In this document: positions 34,641-45,852 of the stretch, one piece after another
Layout: the number at the start of each line of letters is the position of its first letter
Position numbering within the stretch: the first letter of the stretch is position 1
Source of the DNA: Maratus speciosus
Lineage: Eukaryota; Arthropoda; Arachnida; Araneae; Salticidae
Direction of reading: 5' to 3'
Assembly: GCA_963932465.1 (NCBI GenBank)
Contig: OZ010792.1
Coordinates: 190,181,556-190,245,555, forward strand
Length of the DNA: 64,000 bases
Translations under genes and position numbers: made by a program
The notes under the pieces: generated by a model
Told to the model about the DNA's origin: nothing
The model's input: only the letters and a program-made list of their open reading frames with translations
Database searches by the model: none

Positions 34641-36403
34641 CTTTCATTAAAATTCACAGAAAGTAGAAAAAATATATAATTTTTAAATCCCCCAAAAGGT
34701 AGAAAATCTTGAAAAGGCTTTAAATTCGGAGAGTTTAAATTAAACTTCGGTGAGCTCTATTATGGAAGATTAATTGATTTAAATAACAATTTCGCCAAAT
34801 TATACAGCTATCGCAAAGTTGGCTTCATATATGGAAACTTATTTTTGTCGCGAAATTAGGTGTTTATATAGCCAAGTTGGCCAAACTTAAGTACTATTGT
34901 GGTAATCCAATCATTAGTACTTTTCAACAAACACTTATTGTTGAAGCTGGTACTGATTTTTTCATTGGAAATAAAACTATCATTGGGTAACAATTAATAA
35001 ATTTGTCCCCGTTGCCACCTTTATAGGGATCGAATTAAAAAAAAATCTATGTCCAATTCATATAATGGCCTTAGGAATACATATATATTGCAAATTTCAA
35101 AGCTCTATGCCAACAGGAAGTGGGTGGAAAACGAGTCACAAGATTTCATCTCTACATACAAATATAATTGTAAGTTAAAAGAAAGCATGTGAAAATAAAG
35201 TTTACTTTCCAGACACGTAAAGTGAAAGCAAAGTACTATAACCACGATAAAAAGGATGACTGTTAATCATTCCCATTTATTTAAGATTATGAGAATACCT
35301 TAATTCGTTATTGTTTATTTTTACAACAATTTTGTATGTACTTATGTATGTTCATGGTGTATATTGGAATTTCTTCACGTTTTCAGGTCCTCAAAGTCCT
35401 TTTTGGTGTTTCTATAATGATGCTTGAGTATATGTATGTATGTGAGTGAACAGATGGACTCTGTGAAGCCCAAACAGTGTTTTCGATTGATCTTTCGGGT
35501 GGCAGGTATGTGATAGGCAACTGTCGAAAGTAATGCATACAGTGTTGAAAAAATAGGCCGACGTTTTGGATTTCACCCATTTTCCAACAATTTTCTACCA
35601 GATATAACCGGTAAATATCATATGACCATACAAACTAATGATAATTAGAGATCTTTTTCGACATTTGGTGCCAATATTTGGTCGCCAGAGAAAAATCCAA
35701 AATAGTGTAAGCTGGCTAATTTTGAGAAAACCGTATCCTTTTTTAAAAAAATCTGTAAATCTTAGAAAAATTGTGGCTGCACTTGAAATTTAATCATTTT
35801 AGCTGCTGTGATGTTTCAGTGTAAAATCAACTGTATTGGTACCAGATGTGAATTTTTGTAACACGCATTTATTCTTTCACGGGAATACAGTTTTCCGCCT
35901 GAATTCCAGCCAACATAGCTTATGTTTGAAAGACTTTTTACGTGGTTCCCATTTACAGAAAATTACACCATAATTAGAAACAGATTCTTTATGGGTGTGC
36001 TCATATTTTCGATCGAAAATATGAATTGAAAAAATACACTAAATATTTTACACTATTTTAAATGGATTTATTAGATACTTTTTCAAAAATTTAGAGTAAA
36101 TATAATAGGCAAAAATTATTAATCAATTTCTGTGAAGCCTTTTTTCCTGCACTAGACATTTTTAATGGGAACTTGTACAGTTAATAATAACTTTTATTTG
36201 AACCCACAGCATTCATAAAAGTGTTTAGAATGTCAAATGGGGTCACTGAAAATTTTTGAAAAATAAGCTACTTTTGAGAAAATAATTAATATAGCAATAC
36301 TGTAAAATTTATTTTTCGAAGGAGTAACTACGGATTTTATAAAATCAATATTTTAAAAGTATTAGTATTCTATTTAAAACTAGTATGTTGTGGCCATCAC
36401 AAA
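34641..36403. other. AT-rich non-coding stretch
   Basis: No gene recognised. Motifs like GCCAAGTTGGCC near 34880 recall the block at 5.7 kb, and a piece of family Y lies near 36290-36370. Confidence 0.5.
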
Positions 36404-37457
36404 ACTTTCTTCTATCTCATACATGTCAATACTTCAAAATTCACTACCTCAGTGCCAAATTAAATGGCAATCTGTGTTCATCATGAGAAGTCTAAAAATA
36501 TGAAATTCCGTGCATTAGTTCTCGAGGTATGACTGTCGCTAAAATCGTGTAAATCAAGCAAAATTCAGCATAGCAGCGCCACCTATTGGGTTATTTACAC
36601 CAGAACCTAATTATCACCAACTTATGTCAACATCTAACTGAATATGAAGTTTGAGGAAAATTCGTGCATTAGTTCTTGAGATAGAGATATTGCGCAAATC
36701 ATGACAAATGCAGCATTGAAGCGCCACCTGTTGAGCGATTTGCAACAACACATAATCAGCAGCAATATTAATCAAGTTATACTTTAATCTGAAGGTTGAT
36801 GAAAATTTGTGCATTAGTTTTGCGATAGAGCTATTGAGGAAATAGTGCAAAATGCTGCACAGGGCGATTTACACCAACACGTAGTCAGCATCATTTCATA
36901 TCAAAGAGTAACTGAATCTGAAGTTTTATGAAAATGTGTCCATTAGTTCTTGAGATAGAGCTATTGCAGTAATTGCGTAAATCCTGCAAAATGCAGCATA
37001 GCAGCGCCACCTGTTGAGCGACTTACACCAAAACGTAAACAGCATCTATTCATGTCAAGGACTAACGGAATATGAATTTTTTATGAAAATGCGGGCTTTA
37101 GTTCTTGAGATACAGCTATTGCGGATATCGGGAAAAATGCAGCATAGCAGCGCCACCTGTTGAGTGATTTACACCAAAAACTAATCAGCGCCAATTTGTA
37201 TCAGGGACTACCTGAATATAAATTTTTATTAAATTCCGCGCATTAGTTCTTGAGCTAGAATGCCCACAAAATTTGTGTCACATACAGACAGACAGACAGA
37301 CTCACAGACTCACAGACCCACAGACTCACAGACAGACATTTTTAAAAACATGTTTTTTGGAATCTCTGACCCATGAAACGTGTAAATCCGTCGAAAACCG
37401 GAATTCGAAGATTTTCATGAATCCAATACTTTCTTCTTGTAAAGATAGAAGAAAGTA
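36404..37457. mobile_element. Array-bearing element with 14-bp TIRs
   Basis: Begins ACTTTCTTCTATCT and ends with its exact inverse, AGATAGAAGAAAGT. Inside are about six units of 130-155 bp. These are followed by a CAGACAGACAGAC / CACAGACTCACAGAC stretch (37285-37337) and a 110-bp tail. Flanks are A-rich, so a target duplication is ambiguous. It has no coding capacity; the 61-codon frame at 37273 comes from the CAGA repeat. Confidence 0.65.
36500..37265 (+). repeat. Tandem array, about 6 units of about 145 bp
   Basis: Each unit has GCATTAGTTCTTGAGATAGA, then GCTATTGC, GCAGCATAGCAGCGCCACCT, GTTGAGCGATTTACACCA and a GAATCTGAAGTTTTATGAAA block. The CATTAGTTCT landmark recurs near 36513, 36669, 36812, 36940, 37091 and 37239. 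Confidence 0.85.
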
Positions 37458-37626
37458 AATATGGGGATTAAATTATTCTATAATGTATGATTCATTTATT
37501 AGGAGGGTTTGCTTTTAAAATTAAGGTATTTTATGCCTTGCAAAAACATAAGTGAAAATTTTGTCAACCATAAAATGTAATAATAATATCATAAGATGAA
37601 ACATAATTTTTCACCTTGATTGAACA

Positions 37627-38299
37627 TAAAATATATAATGTGAACATTAAAAAGATCCACAATCTTACTTAAAAGGCAACTAAAATAATGAAAAGATGCT
37701 ACAAGTTTAAAATATACATTTTATTTAAAACTACTTAGTACTTTCAAGCCTTCCAGGCTCGTCATCAGAGAATATCTTAATAACTAAATGTTATTTATTT
37801 AAATGAAAAATAGGGAAAAAGAGTTTTTTATATTTCGTTTTCAAATTATTTCTTTCTTTTATGAATTAAGAATTTTTTTATTATTCGTTTTCATATTATT
37901 TATATTTCGTTAATTTTCATTATGTGTTTTATCAATTTGATATTTAAGACGATGAAAATACTTTTTTCATGATTTCAGCTTTATCTAGTATTGCAAATTA
38001 ATATAACGTTATTATTTTAATGTTATTATTTGTCGTTATTATAAAAATGTTTCTCGGAAAAATGGTTCTATATATATATTTTTTTTTATATATTAAATAT
38101 TTCGAAAAAAATATTTATAGAAAATAAACAACATTTAGTTATTAAGATATTCTCTGATGATGAGCCAGGAAGGATTGAAAGTACTAAGAAGTTTTAAATA
38201 AAATGTATATTTTAAACTTGTAGCATCTTTTCATTACATTAGTCGACTTTTAAGTAAGATTGTGGACCTTTTTAATGTTCACATTATATATTTTATCCG
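37627..38299. mobile_element. Inverted-repeat element with hammerhead-like arms
   Basis: Arms of about 165 bp (37627-37792 and 38133-38299) are inverted copies. Shared blocks are ATGTGAACATTAAAAAG, CACAATCTTACTTAAAAG, AGATGCTACAAGTTTAAAAT, ACATTTTATTTAAAACT and AGATATTCTCTGATGA-like. Their inner ends carry a hammerhead-like core (see the ncRNA entry). The spacer of about 340 bp is AT-rich, and part of it (37929-38069) is repeated directly at 38486-38640. By analogy with the 25-26-kb element it may be Penelope-derived, but no protein is left. Confidence 0.6.
37722..37773 (-). ncRNA. Hammerhead-like motif in inverted repeat (left arm copy)
   Basis: On the minus strand: TCTCTGATGA, one C, stem GAGCCT/AGGCTT with loop GGA, GAAA, then GTACTA. 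AGT/ACT can form a minimal stem III. The right-arm copy (about 38150-38191, plus) has two mismatches in stem II but a better 4-bp stem I (TTCT/AGAA). The same extra base after CTGATGA is seen in the motif at 26242. Whether either copy can cleave is unknown. Confidence 0.35.
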
Positions 38300-38485
38300 T
38301 AAAATATAGATAATAATATATAAATTACCTGCAAATAAATCAATAAATATCATTACCAGAGTTATAGGGCATAAGGAATGGAAATATATTATTGGATAGC
38401 TAATAGTAAATTTAGACAGGAAAGGAAGGGGGCGTCGGAAAAAGAGAAATGCGCGATATAAGTGTCAACAAACTAGATTTTCATG

Positions 38486-38640
38486 CTGTATTTTATCAAT
38501 TTGATATTTAAGACAATGAAAATACTTTTTTCATTATTCCAGTTTTATCTAGTATTGCAAATTAATATAATGTTATTATTGTAATGCTATTATTTGTCAT
38601 TATTATAAAAATGTTTCTCGGAAAAATGGTGCGTGCTGGA
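38486..38640 (+). repeat. Direct repeat of 37929-38069
   Basis: Shares TTTTATCAATTTGATATTTA, GAAAATACTTTTTTCAT, TTATCTAGTATTGCAAATTA and ATGTTTCTCGGAAAAATGGT in the same order, with scattered substitutions. Confidence 0.75.
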
Positions 38641-38761
38641 GCAATTTGGACATCATATTTAGAATTAGAAATATTACATCTGTAATACTTTACTTATTCA
38701 TTTTGAAGGAAGGATTTTTTTTTTTTTTTTTTTTTTTAACTTAAAACATTATGGAGTTTAA

Positions 38762-39528
38762 GAGGGTTCAGGGCTTGATCGATACTGAAAAACATGTAAA
38801 CAGAGCTCTCGCTTCGAATCCATATAAAAACAGAAGTATTCAATGTAACTAATTTAAACTTTCTGATATTTTTAAAGTATGTTTGTAGTTTTATAAAATT
38901 ATAAAATGAAGTACTTCAATGTAATAAAATAAAAAATATAGCGAAATTTATATAACACAATTTTCGAAAATAAATGTAGGCGTCATATCACCATCCGTAA
39001 GATATCTTAACGTTGAATTGACAGAAGAACCTAATTTTTGCTTTAAAATTATCAGGAAACTCTACTCTATAGAATGAATTAAGGCTATAACAATCACTTA
39101 AAGGAAACCTTATTAAAAAACTCTCAAAGTTGAAAATTTTATAAACCCTAAAAATACAAGATTTTTCCCTGATAAATACTCAAAATATTAAGCTATCTAA
39201 AATATATTAATTCATTCTAGAGATAATGATGTTATATGCATTCAAAAAAAAAAAAAAATAATAATAATCCATTCCATCGAATAGTTTTTTTTTTTTTTAA
39301 TCTTACGGATAGTCGTCAAAAATCGAGTTTTGAGAAAACGCGACTTAAAGTTGCAATTAAATGGGTGCGGCTATGAATGGGATCGTTACATAAATGCTCA
39401 TAACTCCGTTAGAAATGCAAATATTTTTATGCGGTTTTTTGCACTGTGTTCAGAAGTAATTGAATAATCAAACATGATACTAAAAAAAAAAATCAATTTT
39501 TTGAAAAGTTTTCAAGCCCTGAGCCCCC
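38762..39528. mobile_element. TTAA-flanked TIR element, 767 bp
   Basis: TTAA at 38758-38761 is followed by GAGGGTTCAGGGCTTGA. The right end TCAAGCCCTGAGCCCCC (39512-39528) is its inverse with two mismatches and is followed by TTAA at 39529-39532. Known: TTAA duplication occurs in piggyBac and Kolobok elements. No transposase frame. The copia LTR starts one base after the right TTAA. Confidence 0.7.
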
Positions 39529-39533
39529 TTAAC

Positions 39534-40226
39534 TGGCGTGTTAAGCCGAAAAACTCCATTCTTGGTAGCAAGAGTTCGCTGTCTCATATTTAAACAAATA
39601 AAAAAATAAATCTCCTTGTGCCTATGCTGCTTTTTATAATGGAAATAATTAAAGTCGCTTACTTTGAATTCATCGATATCGCGATGACTCGTATAACATC
39701 ATCCGTGTGGCGAGGCAAGGGATTATCCAAGTGCTTCTTGAAGAAATTATTTTATTTTTTGTGAAGCATTATTTATTTGTTAAGGAACTTTTGAGAACTG
39801 ATATCCATGGGAAGCTGTAATATAATTTGTATTGGTCTTGTGTTTTTACGATAAAGAAAGATCCAAATTTAGGTTTAAATACTTATAATTAAACATATTA
39901 CTGGAGAATAAGAAACTCCGTGTTAATAGAGAAGCTACATGATTTAAAAGAGAAAGTGTGGAATACATAAAGCTGCTAGAAACACACATTCGCAGCGTAG
40001 AAAAAAAAAATATATAATCAATTAAAGACGTCTGGCAAAAGTCAAAGTGTTCATATGCTTCTTTGAGTTACATATTAGTCATGCAATCGCAGTCATTAGA
40101 ACAAGGAAGTAAAATAGTTCGTAAATTGCCTTATTAAAGTGTTCTGCGTTTAATAACAAGTTTTCTTTTCTTATTTATTTGCTTTTAGTAGTTGCCGAAA
40201 AACATCTGGGGAAAATAAATTTAACA
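39534..40226 (-). repeat. Copia 3' LTR
   Basis: Starts TGGCGTGTTA and ends TTTAACA on the plus strand, so TGTT...CA in the element's orientation. It directly follows a purine tract AAGGAGGTG on the minus strand, the likely polypurine primer. The RNase H frame's stop codon TAA lies within the first bases of this LTR. Confidence 0.9.
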
Positions 40227-40759
40227 CACCTCCTTAATCTCCTCAGATGGATAAAGTAACAAGTTCATAGTCTTGATGTCACACAGAAGTTGATGTTTGG
40301 GTATGGGCTTCGTCAAGCAGTCAGCAATCATGTGTTGCATGGGACAATATTTTAATTCGATAATTTTATCTTCCTTTTGCCTTATGGCGTGAAAACGGAT
40401 GTCATTATGTTTTGTCCGCTTCAAAAATTTTTCGTTTTCTATCATCTTTATACTGCTTTGGTTGTCATGGTAAAGTAAAATAGATTTTACTTGATGCATG
40501 TTAAGATCTTCTAGCAGTTTTAATAACCATAATATTTCTTTCCTTGCGCTTGCTGCAGATACATATTCCGCCTCAGCGGAAGAATATGCAATACTTGACT
40601 ATAATTTTGTAGACCATTGAATGGGATTATCACCCAGAAAAAAATATTACCTGTGGTTGATTTTCTATTTTTAGTGTCCCCAGCCCAGTCAGCGTCGGCA
40701 TACGCGATAAGCGTTAGGGATTTATTTTTACTTATGGTTGGGCAAAAGTTTTCGTGCAA
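40221..40759 (-). pseudogene. Copia RNase H (two frames)
   Basis: The C-terminal domain of pol. The upstream piece carries LIAYADADWAGDTKNRKSTT (the first catalytic aspartates of copia RNase H). A frameshifted stretch near 40570-40600 still reads AYSSAEAEYVSAA. The last piece carries YHDNQSSIKMIENEKFLKR and ADCLTKPIPKHQL. In life it removes the RNA strand after reverse transcription. At least two frameshifts separate the pieces, one before 40759 and one near 40530-40620, so no complete domain is encoded. The stop at 40221-40223 overlaps the 3' LTR. Confidence 0.9.
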
Positions 40760-41679
40760 TTGAGATAGATAATAATTCTTTTTGCCGCTTTCCAGTCCTT
40801 TTCGCGTGGTGTTGCACTTCTCCTACTAAGTATATTTATTGGTGCCATAATGTCGGGTCGAGTGACTGTGGCGATATACAAAAGCGAACCGATCGCTTGC
40901 CTAAACTTTGTATTGTTTGAAAATAAATTGTCGCTATCTTTTAATTTATAGAAACCTACTTTTATCGGTGTAGCAATAGGTCTTGCGTCTGTTAAGTTTA
41001 CCTTTCTAACCAATTCTTCTATTTTTGACTTTTGGTTTAATTTGCAACCATCATTGGTTTTGATTATGTTGGTTCCTAAGTACTGACTTATTTCGCCTAA
41101 GTCTTTTACTCCGTACTCATTTTGTAATTGTTTTATTACATCTTTTATTATTTCATTTTTACTCGCGATTAAAATATCGTCAACGTAGACGATGATATAA
41201 GGGAAATTTTCCTTTTCTTTTTTAGTAAACAAACATGAGTCAGCAGTGCTTTGCACAAAATTCATGTTTTTTAATGATTCTGCGATCTTTTTGTGCCAGG
41301 CTCTAGCTGCCTGCTTTAAGCCGTAGATAGTTTTATTCAGTTTACACACTTTGTTTTCACAATTTTTTTCTATAAAACCATCCGATTGTTTCATGAAAAT
41401 TTCTTCTTCTATTTCGCCGTGAAGAAATGCTGTGTCAATGTCGACGTGTTGAACGGTAAGATTTTTATATGCAGCTGACGCTAAAAATGTGCGGATTGTT
41501 GTGTGCGAAACTACGATTGCGAAGGTTTCATCATAATCTTTGCCGTACTCCTGATTGTATTCTTTCGCTACTAAGCGGGCCTTATATTCTTGTACATTTC
41601 CTAAATTATCTAACTTTCTCTTAAAGATCCACTTACAACCAATAATTTTCTTATTTGGTGGGGGATCTACTAAGTCCAA
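40732..41679 (-). pseudogene. Copia reverse transcriptase
   Basis: A 315-codon open stretch without a real start, part of pol. Motifs in order are IIGCKWIFKRKLD, YKARLVAKEYNQ, VDIDTAFLHGEIEEEIFMKQ, LNKTIYGLKQAARAWH, the active-site YVDDILIASKN (about residues 166-176), YLGTNI and GSLLYIATVTRPDI. This is the standard Ty1/copia RVT_2 series, and the catalytic aspartates are present. The frame is intact from the first motif to the RNase H connection and then shifts. Small departures from the usual copia motif include DIDTAFLHG where DVxxAFLNG is common. Confidence 0.95.
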
Positions 41680-42110
41680 GTTTTATATTTCATTAATGAG
41701 TTGATATCTTGTTGCGTGGATTTGAGCCAATTTTCTTTTTCTACTGGTTGTTCATGTTTGTTATGTCATAAATGTCGGTTGGTTCGAATGTGTCATTTGT
41801 TTTGACGTGACAGACGTATCTGTCTGGTGGTACTCCTCTGTTTGATCTCTGAGACCATCTCGGTTCTACGTCGGGTTGTTTAGACGCGGTTGGTTCTTCG
41901 TCCGAGTTACTTAACTCTGTTTAAATGCAGTTGATGTCATTGTTTGAGTTTTCTACCTCTTCGCTTTCTTTTAAGTTGTTTGCACTATTTTCTATAAATT
42001 TAACTTTTGTCGCTATTACTATTTTTTTTTTTGTAAATATACAGTAACCCTTTGATTTGTTGTCATACCCCACAAGTATTCCTTCCTGCGCTCTATCATC
42101 TAATTTGTTT
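41680..42110 (-). pseudogene. Copia integrase C-terminal region and linker to RT
   Basis: Read by hand on the minus strand it gives RTFGCKAYAYIQKHQRNKLD, then AQEGILVGYDNKSKGYCIF and an acidic, low-complexity linker with PRWSQRSNRGVPPDRY. The first part matches the typical end of copia integrase. Several stops fall in the linker (for example TAA near 41920), and the frame is shifted relative to the integrase core. Confidence 0.75.
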
Positions 42111-42870
42111 CGCTGATGTTTCTGTATATATGCATAAGCTTTACAGCCGAATGTTCGCAGGTAGTGTAAGGTGGGTTTTGGCTGAACCAGATTTCGTACG
42201 GTGTTTTGTTTGTTATTTTGGTTGGTAGCCTCTTCTGCAGGTGATTGGCGGTATTTATGGCTTCTTTCCAGAATTTTTGAGGTAAGCCTGCTTCGAAGAG
42301 TAGACTCTTAGTCATATCTAATAATGACCTATTCTTTCTTTCAGCTACGCCGTTTTGACTCTGATAAAATGGTACCGTAAACTGGTGTTGGATACCTCTT
42401 GCCCTTAGGTATTCTTCCGTTTGTTTACCTAAATATTCCCCGCCATTATCGGATCTAATAGCTTTAGGAAATCTGCCGAATTGGGTTTTCACCATGGCTA
42501 CATAATCTTTTAACTTATCGTGAACTTCATTTTTATGCGAAAGCAAGTAAATTACTTTGAACCTTGAATAGTCGTCTATAAAAGTGACGAACATTGTTTT
42601 TCCGCCGATAGTGCGTGTACCGGTAGATGTGCACATGTCCGTGTATATCAGATCAAGCACTTTGCCTGTTTTGGGTCGTTGTGTGTATTTCGGATATTGG
42701 GCATCACTAATTTTAGTTTGGATGCATATTTCGCACAATGCATTATGAACACAGTTATTTATTTTTATACCTTCTGCTAAGTTTTTATTTATTAATTCTT
42801 TTATCGCATTATAGTTACGATGGCCAAGCCGTCTGTACCAAACTTCTATACAATTTTTATTTTTACATTG
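42100..42870 (-). pseudogene. Copia integrase core with zinc-binding N-terminal part
   Basis: The N-terminal HHCC part reads RRLGHRNYNAIKEL and CEICIQTK. The DDE core has the first aspartate in LIYTDMCTST, the second in RSDNGGEY and the glutamate in QNGVAERKNRSLLDM. These catalyse insertion of the cDNA. The open frame runs from the protease linker to a frameshift just after FSQNP (about 42180), beyond which the next frame continues as LHYLRTFGCKAY. Catalytic residues are intact but the protein as a whole is broken. Confidence 0.95.
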
Positions 42871-43560
42871 ATATGTAATGTTTACTTTATTAGTTTCAGC
42901 GCTTTCTAATAATTCGACTTCATATAAATTATTTTTTATTCTTGCTTCAAGATAAATATTCCTGTTTCGGGATAACGTGCATTTTCCTTTATTGAAAATT
43001 AATTTATAGTCATTCTGTGTTGCTTTGCTTACGGATATGAGGTTCGATTCTAATTCTGGTACGTATAATACCTCTTTTAATGTGATTGTGTTTATCTCTC
43101 CATTGGATGTTTTTGTTTTAAATGTCGTTTCACCTGTTCCGTGTGAATTCAGCGTTTTGCCATTGGCAATGATGATTGTCGTTTTTTTTCAGTGTCGTTA
43201 AACTTAGTGAATGCATCTTTACTGTTTAGAATGTGTGTCGATGAACCTGAGTCGATTATCCAGGTTTGTTTACCTGGTTTCTGGAATAAAAAAGCTGCGT
43301 CGCTGTCTTTTCCTGAATTGCCCTGTGTTTTGTTTATACGATTTTGTTCCGTTTCACGGTTCTTATTTTCTCTATAGTAGTTTGCGTTTTCATAGCACAA
43401 TGATGATGGGTAATATTTTGGTTTGTGTGGCTGTTGTTTTTGTGACGACGAGTAATTGTTTCTGTTCTTAAGATGCCAGCACTCCCTATATGTATGTTTT
43501 TTTAATTTACAGTATGCACATTGTTTATCCTTTTTATTTTAGTGTTCATTCGGAATCTTT
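42871..43560 (-). pseudogene. Copia nucleocapsid zinc knuckle and aspartic protease
   Basis: In protein order: a CCHC knuckle (CAYCKLKKHTYREC, near 43480-43525), a basic linker, then TWIIDSGSSTHILNSKDAF, the D-S-G active site of the copia protease (near 43245). Next come IIIANGKTLNSHGTG and ITLKEVLYVPELESNLISV. Two single-base frameshifts are visible: in an A7 run within the knuckle and an A8 run after FNDTE. Both lie in homopolymers, so sequencing error is an alternative to true decay. Confidence 0.9.
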
Positions 43561-44018
43561 TTGTGCGTTTTAAACGCTTTTGCGGGATTCTAGCTCTGAT
43601 CTGTGTTTTCTAAACGTCTTGTATATTCATCAGTGTGTTTTCCTTTAATAAACTCTGAGTTAAGTTCATTTTCTGGACGGGCCTCGAGGGCTGTAATCAA
43701 AGTATTATAGCTAGGTGGTAATGAACAAATTAACAGAGTTGAAATGTGCGAGTCGTTAATGGTTTCCCCTATAGCTGAAAGTTTTTCAACGAGTTCTAAA
43801 ATATGTGTGATATGTTTTATTAGATTACCGTTTTCTGGGAGTTTTGCTCCGTATAACTTTCTCAGCAAATGTAACTTGCTTGAGAGATTGGCCCTTTCAT
43901 GGATTGTTTTAAAGCTTGCCAGGTTTCTCTGTCAGTGTTTAAGTACTTAACATGCACGATTTGTGAGTGTTCGATACTCAAGTTGATAATTGTACGTGCT
44001 TTACGGTCCCTCTTCGTC
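43561..44018 (-). pseudogene. Copia gag, C-terminal part (after the insertion)
   Basis: On the minus strand the reading starts in the target duplication with TKRDRKARTIINLSIEHSQI, then VHVKYLNTDRETWQALKQSM and, in the next open stretch, LRKLYGAKLPENGNLIKHI and LICSLPPSYNTLITALE. These are hallmark blocks of the copia gag capsid region. The N-terminal half lies at 51634-51850 on the far side of the non-LTR element. There are frame changes near 43880 and 43590. Confidence 0.9.
44004..44018. repeat. Target-site duplication, left copy
   Basis: CGGTCCCTCTTCGTC, 15 bp, identical to 51634-51648. Each copy continues into copia gag on its outer side, so the two halves of gag can be read across a single copy. 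This fixes the ends of the nested element at 44019 and 51633. Confidence 0.97.
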
Positions 44019-45445
44019 TCTAGCTCAATTGGGGCCCCGTCAGAGGGGGCTGAACGGGCACTCCCACAAATCGGCTTTTTTCTTCAATTTTTACATTCTT
44101 TAGGCCCACTTTCTTTCCACATTTTATCGCTACTAAATTTCTTTCATTGTTGCCACCCTTGCCTTCCCCCCTCTCTTATCCTTAACATTGGCTACTTTTT
44201 AGCTTTTTGAGCTAGAGACTTGGTTGCACTTTTATTATTACTTATTCTGCTCCCTTTCATCGTCCCAGCTTCTAATTTTACAGTTTTTGCATTTGTTAAG
44301 GATTTTCCGTAACTTTTTGAACTTTTTTATTTATTTAGATATTTTCTTGGTTTTTTCTTGTAGTTACTCACTACTATTTGCTAGATTTGTCCCATCCCAC
44401 ATTTTCATTTTCAGTACATCTCAACTCGCTTAACATTTGCAATTTCTCTGTTATTAGGGTTAATTCTTTGCTTTTTGCGGTATTGTGGTCATGTGGTGTG
44501 TGGATATTTGCCCCACCCTTTAAAATATTTTTTCCACCCCAGCTTCCCTTAACATTTGGTACTTCTACAGTTTTTGCACTACAGTACTACTTTTTGCTTT
44601 ATTGCAGTTCTGTTCTTGTGGGATAGTTGCCCCAATCTATATATTTTTTTTTCATTTCTTATTCGTTTTCCTTAACATTTGGAACTTTTAACTTTTAATA
44701 GGTTTATTTTGGTTTTTCCATTATTATGCTACGCTCCTACTTATATCTTGTCCCACATTTAATTTTCTTCTTATATTACACACTTTCCATAGTTGTCTCC
44801 TCTGTTTCACGGGCGGTCCCTGCACTGATTTCCTCCACGTGTTGGTACTATCTTTCCTCATGTTATTTACACCTCTTCATTTTATTCTGTAGTTGTTTTT
44901 ACACTCAGTTATTATCAAGCTTTTATTATCACCGGTTATCTCTTATTATTTTTTTTTTTTCGGTGGTTATTATGTTATCATGTCACTTTCAGGCAAGTGC
45001 AGCGGGACCCATGTGGTGACCGGTAAGTATACTATTGTTATTCTTATTCCTATTTTCCTTGTTTTTAAACTAAAAAAATTTTTTTTCTGACTTCTTTTTG
45101 GTTGTCCACTCACCCATCCGTACGGCAATCTTCTTACTAATTACTATTTTCACTATGTGATATTCTGACAGGTTATAATATAAATAAAATCGCAGAAATA
45201 TATTTATAATGTACATACTTGTAAATATGCACATATATACTGTTTATACTTATAATTATGCACCATATTACCGTTTCATATATTATCAATCTGCTATTAT
45301 TGGTATAGCAATTTAATTATTGTAATATACTGTATAACTGTATACAGGTAATGCACTGATTGAACCAGAATATTAATAATGATGGAATTATTAACTGTTT
45401 AAGTACATGATCTTTTGGGCACGGGAGGCAATGACACATATTTCC

Positions 45446-45484
<39 letters not shown>

Positions 45485-45852
45485 GCAAATTTTTTCCTGC
45501 TGTCATTTATTTTTTTATTTATTTATTTTTTAATTATTATTATTCAAAAATTTTCCCCCTTTTAGGCAATAAAATTTTTTCTTAGTCATTTTCGGTAGTT
45601 ACGACTACCGGTTTTTGCTATTTACTTTCTATATACCTTTCTTTCAAAAATGTATGACAGAGGCCTAGTGATCCCCCGTCCAGTTACCCTGTAAATTACT
45701 CTATAAATTTAACAAAGTCTTTCAACTGTAAATATTTTAAATTTTATTTTTAACCTGTACATATTATTTTGATTGGTAGAAATATGGAAATATAAATTGA
45801 GCTTTAACTTATATTCTAACAAACTATAATTTTTTGTTATTGATCGTGAGAA
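44019..45852 (+). promoter_or_regulatory. 5' leader of the non-LTR element
   Basis: 1.83 kb before ORF1. It begins with a GC-rich patch (GGGGCCCCGTCAGAGGGGG near 44031), continues as a long pyrimidine-rich stretch to about 45110, and has a C9-T30 type run at 45446-45483. Internal promoters are expected here for this superfamily, but no core element is defined. Short frames within it are low-complexity and not genes. Confidence 0.6.

Noticed and set aside
37273..37458. 61-codon frame of QTDRQTHRLTD type
   Set aside because: It is translation of the CAGACAGA simple repeat in the array-bearing element.
43899..45090. Several plus-strand frames rich in Leu, Phe and Ser
   Set aside because: They arise from the pyrimidine-rich 5' leader of the non-LTR element and look like low-complexity translation, not membrane proteins.
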